Shown here piece after piece: positions 1 to 4,732 of a stretch of 6,708 nt of DNA. The notes beneath the pieces are model-generated. The model ran no database searches. It worked only from the letters and a program-made list of their open reading frames with translations, and was not told the origin of the DNA. A program made the position numbers and the translations under genes. Numbering within the stretch: position 1 is the stretch's first letter; every line of letters starts with the position of its first letter. Origin of the DNA: Verrucomicrobiota bacterium (GTDB taxonomy: Bacteria; Verrucomicrobiota; Verrucomicrobiia; Opitutales; Opitutaceae); contig JAUPWC010000177.1 of NCBI GenBank assembly GCA_030916665.1, forward strand, positions 1-6,708, in the 5' to 3' direction.

Positions 1-3
1 AGG

Positions 4-83
4 ATTGGCCACAAAAAGCACAAAAAACGCAAAAATGGAAACCCTCCGGTCTTTTCGTGTTTCTCGTGTTTTTCGTGGCCAAT
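4..83. repeat. Imperfect inverted repeat (hairpin), dispersed-repeat type
   Basis: The arm at 4-35 is complementary to the arm at 52-83 at 26 of 32 positions by hand count, leaving a 16-nt loop. The outer 9 bp (attggccac / gtggccaat) are perfect. Arms built from cacaaaaa and tttttcgtg words resemble the degenerate hairpin repeats common between genes in Opitutaceae-like Verrucomicrobiota (recalled knowledge). No protein is expected here. Confidence 0.8.
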
Positions 84-97
84 ATTCCCTGCCTTAC

Positions 98-175
98 TCT
101 GTGCCTTCGCGCCTTTGTGGTCAGATATACCTTCCCTGCCTTGTTTTGTGCCTTCTGTGCTTTCTGTGGCTAAAG
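98..175. repeat. Two degenerate copies of a 'tgtgccttcgtgcctttgtgg' unit
   Basis: Positions 98-124 and 145-175 are diverged copies of one unit built on tgtgcctt...gc.ttt.tgtgg, and a third, cleaner copy occurs at 1583-1610. The two are separated by a short spacer containing ccttccctgcc. Related words recur near 3696-3720 and 6195-6219. They are non-coding. Confidence 0.65.
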
Positions 176-206
176 ATCCTACTGTCTTCGCCTGTGGTTA
201 ATTCCG

Positions 207-240
207 TCTCTCAACCCTCAGCTCTCAACTCTCAGCTTTC
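207..240. repeat. Short CT-rich tandem repeat before the oxidoreductase start
   Basis: The words ctcaaccctcag, ctctcaactctcag and ctttc follow one another as a degenerate repeat of 7-9 nt period, ending 9 nt before the ATG at 250. No Shine-Dalgarno sequence is visible between this tract and the start codon, so the ribosome entry signal of the downstream gene is not obvious. Confidence 0.5.
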
Positions 241-249
241 TTCCAAACT

Positions 250-1398
250 ATGAAAACCCACAAAATCGGCATCATCATGAACGGCGTCACGGGACGCATG
301 GGCACCAACCAACACCTCATCCGCTCCATCAAGGCCATCATCGACCAGGGCGGCGTGAAGCTCTCCGACGACGAGCTCATCATGCCCGACCCCGTGCTCG
401 TCGGCCGCAGCGAGTCCAAGCTCAAGGCCCTCGCCGCGCGCGTCGGCGTCTCGCGCGTTTCGACCAACCTCGACGCCGAGCTGGCCAAGCCCGACAACCA
501 GATCTACTTCGACTCCACCCTCACCGGCCAGCGCCCGATGGGCGTCCGCAAGGCCATCGCCGCCAAGAAACACATCTACTGCGAGAAGCCCACGGCCACC
601 ACATCCAAGGAAGCCATGGCCCTCGCCAACGAGGTCACCGCCGCCGGCCTCAAGAACGGCGTCGTGCAGGACAAGCTCTGGCTCCCCGGCCTCGTGAAGC
701 TCAAGTGGCTCATCGCCCAGGGCTTCTTCGGCAAGATCCTCTCCGTCCGCGGCGAGTTCGGCTACTGGGTCTTCACCGGCGAGCACGAGAAGCTCCAGCG
801 CCCCTCGTGGAACTACCGCAAGGAGGACGACGGCGGCATCATCGTGGACATGGTCTGCCACTGGCAGTATGTCATCCAGAACCTCTTCGGCGACATCAAG
901 AGCCTCACCTGCCTCGGCGCCACGCACATCCCGCAGCGCTGGGACGAGGCCGGCAAGCCCTACAAGTGCACCGCCGACGACTCCGCCTACGCCACCTTCG
1001 AGCTGAAGAACGGCGTCATCTGTCACTTCAACTCCTCGTGGGACGTCCGCGTGGACCGCGACGACCTGCTCACGCTCCAGGTGGACGGCACGCACGGCTC
1101 CGCCGTCGCCGGCCTCCGCGACTGCAAGGCCCAGGCCCTCGCCGCCACGCCCCGCTGCATCTGGAATCCCGACATCGACAGCCCGATCAAATACAAGGAC
1201 GGCTGGGTGCGCGTGCCCGACCAGGGCGTCTATGACAACGCCTTCAAGATCCAGTGGGAGCTCTTCCTGAAGCACGTCGTCACCGGCTCCCCCTTCCCGT
1301 GGTCCCTCCACGAAGGCGCCAAGGGCGTGCAGTTGGCCGAAGTCGCCCTCGACAGCTGGGCCCAACGCCGCTGGCTCGACGTCCCCGCGCTGAAGTAA
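250..1398 (+). CDS. Gfo/Idh/MocA family oxidoreductase
   Basis: Predicted cytoplasmic NAD(P)-dependent dehydrogenase of 382 residues, a normal length for the Gfo/Idh/MocA family, which oxidises or reduces sugars, inositols and related polyols. Seen in the sequence: an N-terminal Rossmann start (residues 5-18, KIGIIMNGVTGRMG), the family EKP motif at 112-114 (likely catalytic Lys113), and a DGG...D199..CH203 segment where His203 fits the catalytic His. The C-terminal half has the usual beta-sheet substrate domain. The GVTGRMG nucleotide loop looks more like DapB than the usual GxGxxG, but the EKP motif and length argue against a DapB assignment. The ATG at 250 is chosen because the Rossmann strand begins at residue 5; there is no clear ribosome binding site. 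Codons end strongly in C/G. The SDR gene 323 bp downstream has the same direction, suggesting a shared carbohydrate pathway (inference). The substrate cannot be named from sequence alone. Confidence 0.93.
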   Translation: MKTHKIGIIMNGVTGRMGTNQHLIRSIKAIIDQGGVKLSDDELIMPDPVLVGRSESKLKALAARVGVSRVSTNLDAELAKPDNQIYFDSTLTGQRPMGVRKAIAAKKHIYCEKPTATTSKEAMALANEVTAAGLKNGVVQDKLWLPGLVKLKWLIAQGFFGKILSVRGEFGYWVFTGEHEKLQRPSWNYRKEDDGGIIVDMVCHWQYVIQNLFGDIKSLTCLGATHIPQRWDEAGKPYKCTADDSAYATFELKNGVICHFNSSWDVRVDRDDLLTLQVDGTHGSAVAGLRDCKAQALAATPRCIWNPDIDSPIKYKDGWVRVPDQGVYDNAFKIQWELFLKHVVTGSPFPWSLHEGAKGVQLAEVALDSWAQRRWLDVPALK

Positions 1399-1452
1399 CC
1401 GATCCTTCTGCCCACGGAACACACTGAATACACGGAAACCCAAACCGGTTTA

Positions 1453-1525
1453 ACCACTAATCCACACTAACTGATCACTAATCCCAAACCTCTGAATGCG
1501 TGAGGTCTTAGTGTGAATTAGTGGT
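1453..1525. repeat. Inverted repeat (18-bp arms) between the dehydrogenase genes
   Basis: The arm at 1453-1470 (accactaatccacactaa) is complementary to 1508-1525 at 17 of 18 positions, with a 37-nt loop. It lies 54 nt after the oxidoreductase stop and has no T-tract, so it resembles a dispersed repeat more than an intrinsic terminator. The flanking text (1411-1440 and 1531-1570) consists of similar degenerate words such as cacggaa and atccgtg. Confidence 0.8.
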
Positions 1526-1582
1526 GCCCTGAGGTTTTCTGTATCCGTGCCCATCCTGCAATCCGTGGTTAAAATGCCTTTC

Positions 1583-1610
1583 TTTGTGCCTTCGTGCCTT
1601 TGTGGTTAAT
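1583..1610. repeat. Third copy of the 'tgtgccttcgtgcctttgtgg' unit
   Basis: This 28-nt stretch is the cleanest copy of the unit seen twice at 98-175, here ending in ggttaat. It stands alone between two larger hairpins in the gene-free stretch 1399-1721, all of which is occupied by such repeats. Confidence 0.65.
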
Positions 1611-1621
1611 TGATCCAAACC

Positions 1622-1708
1622 TTTAAACACAGAGTTCACAGAGAGCACAGAGCACGAGCCATTCATTCTATCCAAACCTCTGTGCCCTCCGTGTTCTCTG
1701 TGTTAAAA
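1622..1708. repeat. Long imperfect hairpin ending 13 nt before the SDR start codon
   Basis: The arm at 1622-1652 is complementary to 1678-1708 at 26 of 31 positions by hand count, around a 25-nt loop. The arms carry cacagag and ctctgtg words. The distal arm ends 13 nt before the ATG at 1722, so if transcribed it would put a large stem directly in the 5' leader of the SDR mRNA. No Shine-Dalgarno is visible between stem and ATG. A regulatory role is inference only. Confidence 0.75.
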
Positions 1709-1721
1709 ACAATTCTTCATC

Positions 1722-2612
1722 ATGTCTAAAGTAGCTCTCGTCACGGGTGGTTCGCGCGGCATCGGTTTCGGCATCGCCGAAAAACTCGCCGCTGAAAAAT
1801 GGGATCTCGTCATCAACGGCGTCCGCGAAGAATCCGCCGTCACCGAGCCCCTCGCCAAACTCCGCGCGATGGGCGTGAAAGTCGGCTACGCCCGCGGCGA
1901 CGTGGGCTCAGCGGAAGGCCGGGCCGCAATCGTCGCAGCGACTCGCAGCTTCGTCGCCGAGTGGAGCAAGGGGCAAGGAGCAGAGAGCACGGTTTCTTCC
2001 GATTTCAAATCAACGGTCACCGGCCAACCCTCTCCTTCTTCCGGTCTGGCTTCCTCTTCCCTGCCCCCTGCCCCCTGCTCCCTAAACCTTTTAGTGAACA
2101 ACGCAGGTGTAGCACCGAAAGTTAGGGCCGATTTACTGGAGACCAGCGAAGAGTCCTACGACTACGTGATGAACACGAACCTCCGCGGCGTGTTCTTCCT
2201 CACCCAGGCCTTTGCCCGCGACATGGTCGCCGCGAAAAAAGCGGATCCCTCGTTCAGCGGCGCGATCATCAACATCACGTCCATCTCCGCCACGGTCGTC
2301 TCAATCAACCGCGGCGAATACTGCATCGCCAAGGCCGGCCTGAGCATGCTGAGCCAGCTCTTCGCCACCCGCCTCGGCCCCGACGGCATCTCCGTTTACG
2401 AAGTCCGCCCCGGTGTCATCAAAACCGACATGACCGCAGGCGTGACGGAGAAATACGACAAGCTCATCGCCGGCGGCCTCTGCGTCCAACCGCGCTGGGG
2501 TTTCCCCGACGACATCGGCAAAGCCGTGGCTGGTTTGGCGCGCGGTGACTTCCCGTTTTCGACCGGGCAGGTCGTCATGGTCGATGGCGGGTTAACTATT
2601 CCGCGTTTGTGA
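1722..2612 (+). CDS. SDR family oxidoreductase (FabG-like) with in-frame insertion
   Basis: Short-chain dehydrogenase/reductase, 296 residues, NAD(P)H-dependent and cytoplasmic. Seen: cofactor loop TGGSRGIG (8-15), acidic D60 after beta3, NNAG (126-129), Asn153, and the catalytic Ser187, Tyr200, Lys204 (YxxxK, with Ser 13 residues before Tyr as in FabG). The C-terminus ends VDGGLTIPRL. FabG-like proteins are often mis-named 3-ketoacyl-ACP reductases; beside a Gfo/Idh/MocA gene a sugar or polyol dehydrogenase is as likely (inference). Residues 82-120 form a Ser/Pro/Gly-rich low-complexity insert in the loop between helix C and strand beta4; without it the protein would be 257 residues, the usual family length. 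The codons just after the insert (121-139) and the last eight codons are far less GC-ending than the rest. All catalytic residues are present, so it is probably functional. The start at 1722 is fixed by the Rossmann strand at residue 4. Confidence 0.9.
   Translation: MSKVALVTGGSRGIGFGIAEKLAAEKWDLVINGVREESAVTEPLAKLRAMGVKVGYARGDVGSAEGRAAIVAATRSFVAEWSKGQGAESTVSSDFKSTVTGQPSPSSGLASSSLPPAPCSLNLLVNNAGVAPKVRADLLETSEESYDYVMNTNLRGVFFLTQAFARDMVAAKKADPSFSGAIINITSISATVVSINRGEYCIAKAGLSMLSQLFATRLGPDGISVYEVRPGVIKTDMTAGVTEKYDKLIAGGLCVQPRWGFPDDIGKAVAGLARGDFPFSTGQVVMVDGGLTIPRL
1964..2081 (+). repeat. Inverted-repeat-bounded insert inside the SDR gene
   Basis: The insert begins with gagcaaggggcaaggagcag (1964-1983) and ends with its imperfect complement ctgccccctgccccctgctc (2061-2080), 17 of 20 pairs, around a 77-nt interior. 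It adds about 39 codons without stop or frameshift, giving a Ser/Pro-rich segment absent from ordinary SDR proteins. Arms of this kind look like the dispersed hairpin repeats of the intergenic spaces, here within a coding frame. The exact insertion borders are uncertain by a few codons. Confidence 0.75.
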
Positions 2613-2621
2613 TGGCCTGGC

Positions 2622-2639
2622 TCGCCGAAGCTTTGGCGT
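2622..2639. repeat. Short hairpin just after the SDR stop
   Basis: cgccgaag (2623-2630) faces ctttggcg (2631-2638), complementary at 7 of 8 positions with the remaining pair G-T. It lies between the SDR stop codon and the second copy of the SDR tail. There is no T-run after it, so an intrinsic terminator is not supported; it reads as part of an inserted repeat that spans roughly 2611-2651. Confidence 0.5.
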
Positions 2640-2651
2640 AGGCAGCTGGCC

Positions 2652-2678
2652 GGTGGTCTGACCATCCCGCGCCTCTGA
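2652..2678 (+). pseudogene. Displaced second copy of the SDR C-terminal codons
   Basis: Read in frame, these 27 nt encode GGLTIPRL-stop, exactly the last eight residues and stop of the SDR gene (2586-2612), but seven of the eight sense codons use different synonymous triplets (for example ctg-acc-atc here against tta-act-att in the gene). The downstream copy has the C/G-ending codons typical of the body of the gene, so it may be the original end, displaced by about 66 bp of inserted DNA, or the remnant of a paralogue. No start codon or longer reading frame is attached. Confidence 0.65.
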
Positions 2679-2680
2679 AC

Positions 2681-2729
2681 TGTAGGAGCGGCTTTACGCC
2701 GCGATTTGTGGGCCAGCGAGCTTGCTCGC
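2681..2729. repeat. Pair of REP-like hairpins
   Basis: The leader tgtaggagcg is followed by the stem gcggc-tttac-gccgc (2688-2702), and then by gcgagc-tt-gctcgc (2716-2729). The GTAGGAGCG...CGC(C)GCGAT layout matches the REP family well known from gammaproteobacteria such as Pseudomonas, where REPs are linked to REP-associated tyrosine transposases (established knowledge). No transposase gene is visible in this window. Two adjacent stems suggest a small REP cluster. Confidence 0.7.
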
Positions 2730-2754
2730 GCCAGACCGCGAACCCTCACCCAGA

Positions 2755-3009
2755 TCACACCTGCACGACTTCGATGATGCGGAGTTCCCTCACGGCATGA
2801 TCGGCCCAATAGGTGAGGACCCAGTCATCCAGCAGGAGATTCTGCAACCGACGGCCGGCCGTGTCGGTGGTGGCGTAGTCGCCCTCCCGTGACGGGTTCC
2901 GGGTCAACTGCCGACAGGCGTAAGCGAGGCGCTTTTGCTCAGCGGGTGGCAGGCGAAAAGCAAACTCACTGGCGGCCTCGGACAGCACATACGTGTAGCC
3001 GTCCGGCAT
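2755..3009 (-). CDS. RelE/ParE-like toxin of a type II toxin-antitoxin pair
   Basis: Small basic protein of 84 residues, the usual size for RelE/ParE-superfamily toxins, which act as mRNA interferases or gyrase poisons; which of these applies cannot be told here. Visible family features are an N-terminal helix with AASEFAFRLPPAEQKRLAYA, a central GDY segment followed by GRRLQNLLLDDWVLTYW (beta-hairpin core), and a C-terminal VRELRIIEVVQV strand. The start at 3009 is supported by a GAAGG sequence 9 nt upstream, lying within the end of the antitoxin gene. The gene begins 5 nt after the antitoxin stop, so the two are almost certainly one transcript. It lies opposite to the SDR gene and its 3' end faces the REP-like hairpins. 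Family membership is by pattern recognition; the fold assignment is likely, the biochemical target unknown. Confidence 0.75.
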   Translation of the reverse strand: MPDGYTYVLSEAASEFAFRLPPAEQKRLAYACRQLTRNPSREGDYATTDTAGRRLQNLLLDDWVLTYWADHAVRELRIIEVVQV

Positions 3010-3014
3010 GGCGG

Positions 3015-3218
3015 TCAGCCTTCGTCCAGCCCGACCCGCCGCTCGAATTCCGACTGGGTGATCTTCTTCCCGGCGTCCATCTCCTGCATCCGGCGTGAGG
3101 TCTCATCGCACCACGCCTGATTCCGTTCGCGCCCGATCTGCAACAGATAGGCCGCGAGTTCGCGCCGCTCGTTTTCCGGCAGAGCGACCGCACCGTGTTT
3201 CAGCTCGGCGAGTGACAT
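3015..3218 (-). CDS. Antitoxin of the adjacent RelE/ParE-like toxin (addiction module protein)
   Basis: 67-residue, charged, helix-rich protein upstream of the toxin gene on the same strand, the usual antitoxin-first order. The N-terminus MSLAEL...ALPENERRELAAYLL resembles the short addiction-module antitoxins that begin with a LPxxERxxLAxxLL helix. The C-terminal half (QEMDAGKKITQSEFERRVG) would be the toxin-wrapping part by analogy. No ribbon-helix-helix or HTH motif can be confidently read, so DNA binding and autoregulation are not shown. The ATG at 3218 lacks an obvious Shine-Dalgarno, and no clear operator palindrome was found upstream. It would act in the cytoplasm by neutralising the 84-residue toxin. 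Confidence 0.7.
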   Translation of the reverse strand: MSLAELKHGAVALPENERRELAAYLLQIGRERNQAWCDETSRRMQEMDAGKKITQSEFERRVGLDEG

Positions 3219-3275
3219 GCGATGAAACTAGCCGGGCCGGTCAGTTTGGCAACACCGCTTCTCACTGGATTCCCG

Positions 3276-3289
3276 GCGGCTGGAGCCGC
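3276..3289. repeat. Short REP-like hairpin upstream of the SDR fragment
   Basis: Perfect 6-bp stem gcggct / agccgc with a two-base gg loop. It resembles the hairpins at 2681-2729 and lies 9 nt before the SDR-derived fragment. No gene is associated. Confidence 0.5.
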
Positions 3290-3298
3290 TTGGCAGAC

Positions 3299-3330
3299 AA
3301 AGCCGGCCTGAGCATGCTGAGCCAGCTCTT
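3299..3330 (+). pseudogene. 32-nt fragment duplicated from the SDR gene
   Basis: Identical at 31 of 32 positions to 2331-2362 of the SDR gene, the segment starting with the catalytic Lys204 codon and encoding KAGLSMLSQL. Similarity stops abruptly on both sides (cagac / atgtcg here against tcgcc / cgccac in the gene). It carries no independent coding capacity. It lies on the same strand as the SDR gene, beyond the toxin-antitoxin cassette. Confidence 0.85.
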
Positions 3331-3448
3331 ATGTCGGGCCATTCAAAGGGGTCATGCTTTACCTTTTACCTCGGAGCGAGGGGATGGAAACTGGGTGCGG
3401 CAGTTGACGCCCACCGATCCCGGCCCGCACCGGCAGCCCGCGTCCGCT
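3331..3448. other. Gene-free stretch with repeat debris
   Basis: No supported gene. It contains ggggtcatgctttacctttt at 3349-3368, a word type that I associate loosely with sequences next to REP-associated transposases, followed by a small ctcggagcgagg stem at 3370-3381. The rest is GC-rich sequence without a recognisable element. The association is recalled and weak. Confidence 0.3.
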
Positions 3449-3595
3449 GGGACGGAGGACGGAGACCAGTGGACGGTAGACGGTGGTCGGTGAACGGTCC
3501 GGAAGACGGAGATCGGAGCACGGAGTTCGGGACAAGGACTGACGCCGGAGGACGGGGCACGGTGGACGGTGAGCGGAGTGCTGAGTCCAGATTCT
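3449..3595 (+). repeat. Degenerate tandem repeat of ggacggt-like words
   Basis: About twenty degenerate units of roughly 7 nt, often pairing into 14-nt steps, such as ggacggtagacggt and ggtcggtgaacggt. It leads straight into the 130-nt direct repeat at 3596. A shorter tract of the same kind (6045-6094, with ggtgaacgg and ggtggacag) precedes the other copy, so the tract seems to belong to the same composite element. It encodes no supported protein. Confidence 0.65.
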
Positions 3596-3725
3596 GAGGA
3601 CCGCGGACTTCATACCGAGGTCCGGCAACCTTGCGCCAAACCTTTTATACGCGGAGCCCGCGAAGGTCGCGGAGGCCAATTCGTTGTTTTGCCCTCCGCG
3701 CTTTGTGTCTGTTGGTGCCCAATGG
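3596..3725 (+). repeat. Left copy of a 130-nt direct repeat
   Basis: Aligns without gaps to 6095-6224 with 101 of 130 identical positions by hand count. The best conserved blocks are gcggagcccgcgaagg (3651-3666), the ctccgcg word (3694-3700) and gttgg.gcccaatgg at the right end. It contains internal self-complementary words (gcggagg at 3669-3675, cctccgcg at 3693-3700), so it can form a stem. The two copies have the same orientation and bracket the surface-protein/LuxR pair. Confidence 0.8.
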
Positions 3726-3803
3726 CCAAGTTCGACGTGAGCACAAAGCGAACGTGCTCCACGCGGGCGGTATGCACCCATCGACCGTCGGTCCGGCAAC
3801 CAG

Positions 3804-4595
3804 CTAGACTGGGTTCATCTTCAACCGGCGGCTGGCTCCGAGTAGCCCAAGAAGTCCGGCGCCCAGGAGGATCGCGGTGGCGCCGGTTTCAGGAACCGTG
3901 GCGGTCGGCGGGTCCTTGGGCTCGCCGGCCTTGAGCGTGGGCGCGACCTGGAAGTCAGAGAAACCCAAACCGGCACCCTTATTGTCGCCAAAAGTATTCC
4001 CGCCGTGGGCGATGCCCAGATTAAAGGACATGGTGAAACTCGACACGTTATCCAGTAGCAGCAGGGACGAAAAATCCATGAAGGACATGAATCCGAAGCC
4101 GCCGCCGCCCTGATTGATGGCATGCTTCCATCGATAGACACCGCCGCCCTCTCCGATATCCCAATAAACCCCGCCGTGGCCGTAAGGATCATAAAGAGGC
4201 GTATGGTCCGAACCGGTATAGACCGCACCGGGAAGACTCCAATCCATGTAAAGCTCGACGTAGCTGCCTTCGGGGACGGCAAAGCTCCATTGTCCGAAAT
4301 TTATATAGGCGCCCGTGAAGACGCTGCCTGGATTGGCTTGGAAAGTCGCAGAGAATGACTGCGTGCCTGACCAGGTCGCTCCCCCGCCAACATATTGAGA
4401 GCCCCACGATCCGCCGAAATCGGTCCGGTTGCCGTTAAAGCCGGCGGTGGTGTTGAAAATGGTGCTGCTGTCGTGCACGGTCACCGAGTAGCCGGTGGCG
4501 GAATTGACGTAGATCGCATCCGCCCGCAGCGCCGTGGCGGCAGCCAGGAAGACGGAGAATGAAACGGCGGCGAGGCGAAGGGCGTGAGTTTTCAT
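3804..4595 (-). CDS. Exported protein with PEP-CTERM/VPDSG-type sorting tail
   Basis: 263-residue secreted protein. Residues 1-25 form a Sec signal peptide (MKTHALRL, then a hydrophobic run ending ATALRA, with likely cleavage at A25 or A27). The body is rich in Gly, Ser, Thr and aromatic residues, typical of an all-beta extracellular domain; I do not recognise its family. After a Pro/Thr linker comes VPETG (234-238), a hydrophobic helix (239-255) and RRLK (256-259): the tripartite tail of exosortase substrates, closest to the VPDSG-CTERM form known from Verrucomicrobiota but with Glu in place of Asp. By analogy it would be exported and processed by an exosortase encoded elsewhere. The start at 4595 is preferred over the in-frame ATG at 4652 because it puts the charged N-terminus and hydrophobic core in the normal signal-peptide position. 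It is transcribed divergently from a LuxR-type regulator that may control it. No terminator was found after the stop. Confidence 0.88.
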   Translation of the reverse strand: MKTHALRLAAVSFSVFLAAATALRADAIYVNSATGYSVTVHDSSTIFNTTAGFNGNRTDFGGSWGSQYVGGGATWSGTQSFSATFQANPGSVFTGAYINFGQWSFAVPEGSYVELYMDWSLPGAVYTGSDHTPLYDPYGHGGVYWDIGEGGGVYRWKHAINQGGGGFGFMSFMDFSSLLLLDNVSSFTMSFNLGIAHGGNTFGDNKGAGLGFSDFQVAPTLKAGEPKDPPTATVPETGATAILLGAGLLGLLGASRRLKMNPV

Positions 4596-4614
4596 GGCGC
4601 AGGTAAATTGCGCC
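4596..4614 (-). promoter_or_regulatory. Small inverted repeat touching the surface-protein start codon
   Basis: ggcgca (4596-4601) and tgcgcc (4609-4614) form a perfect 6-bp stem with a 7-nt loop, immediately next to the ATG at 4595 on the minus strand. It occupies the place where a ribosome binding site should be, and no canonical Shine-Dalgarno is visible. It could hinder translation initiation or be a protein-binding palindrome; either role is inference. Confidence 0.4.
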
Positions 4615-4624
4615 AACGATACCG

Positions 4625-4652
4625 GTTTTATTCCTTCCTGAATATCAGCCAA
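4625..4652 (-). promoter_or_regulatory. Possible sigma70-like promoter for the surface protein
   Basis: On the minus strand, TTGGCT (4652-4647, 4 of 6 to the -35 consensus) and TAAAAC (4630-4625, 4 of 6 to the -10 consensus) are 16 nt apart. Transcription would begin near 4617, giving a leader of about 22 nt that contains the small stem at 4596-4614. The match is moderate and promoter consensus in this phylum is poorly known to me. No equally good promoter was found for the divergent regulator. Confidence 0.3.
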
Positions 4653-4732
4653 AAGGATGAAAATCTGCCGGCAGTGGCATTCAGGGAAAACCGCCTTGTC
4701 ATCCGCTGGAGCGCGCGGTTTTTTACGCGGGC

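Noticed and set aside
5..253. 82-codon open frame on the plus strand at the window start
   Set aside because: It runs through hairpin repeat units that recur elsewhere as non-coding DNA, and the product has no recognisable features.
232..1443. Long open frame (403 codons) on the minus strand opposite the Gfo/Idh/MocA gene
   Set aside because: It is a by-product of C/G-ending codons on the plus strand; the translation is a Val/Gly/Ala/Asp-rich string with no recognisable motif, whereas the plus strand shows clear family motifs.
2082..2138. Diversity-generating retroelement variable region
   Set aside because: There is no reverse transcriptase, no template repeat and no adenine-specific change pattern; the codon differences are mostly synonymous, the opposite of what such a system yields.
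2396..2809. 137-codon minus-strand frame across the SDR 3' end
   Set aside because: It overlaps the SDR gene and the REP hairpins and shows no domain; it is a shadow of the coding strand.
3449..3725. Possible CRISPR-like array
   Set aside because: The units are about 7-14 nt, degenerate and contiguous, without regular unique spacers, and no cas gene is present.
3359..3799. 146-codon minus-strand frame in the repeat region 3359-3799
   Set aside because: It runs through the heptamer tract and the direct repeat, with a repeat-derived Arg/Pro/Ser composition. Overlapping frames on the other strand are equally open, so none is supported as a gene.
3619..3801. Repeated 12-mer ggtccggcaacc at 3619-3630 and 3790-3801, considered as attachment sites
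   Set aside because: One 12-mer repeat is expected by chance in a window of this size, no integrase is present, and no gene lies neatly between the copies.
4596..4652. Upstream in-frame ATG at 4652 as start of the surface protein
   Set aside because: It would place 19 extra residues before a well-formed signal peptide and would overlap the candidate promoter; the ATG at 4595 gives a normal signal sequence.
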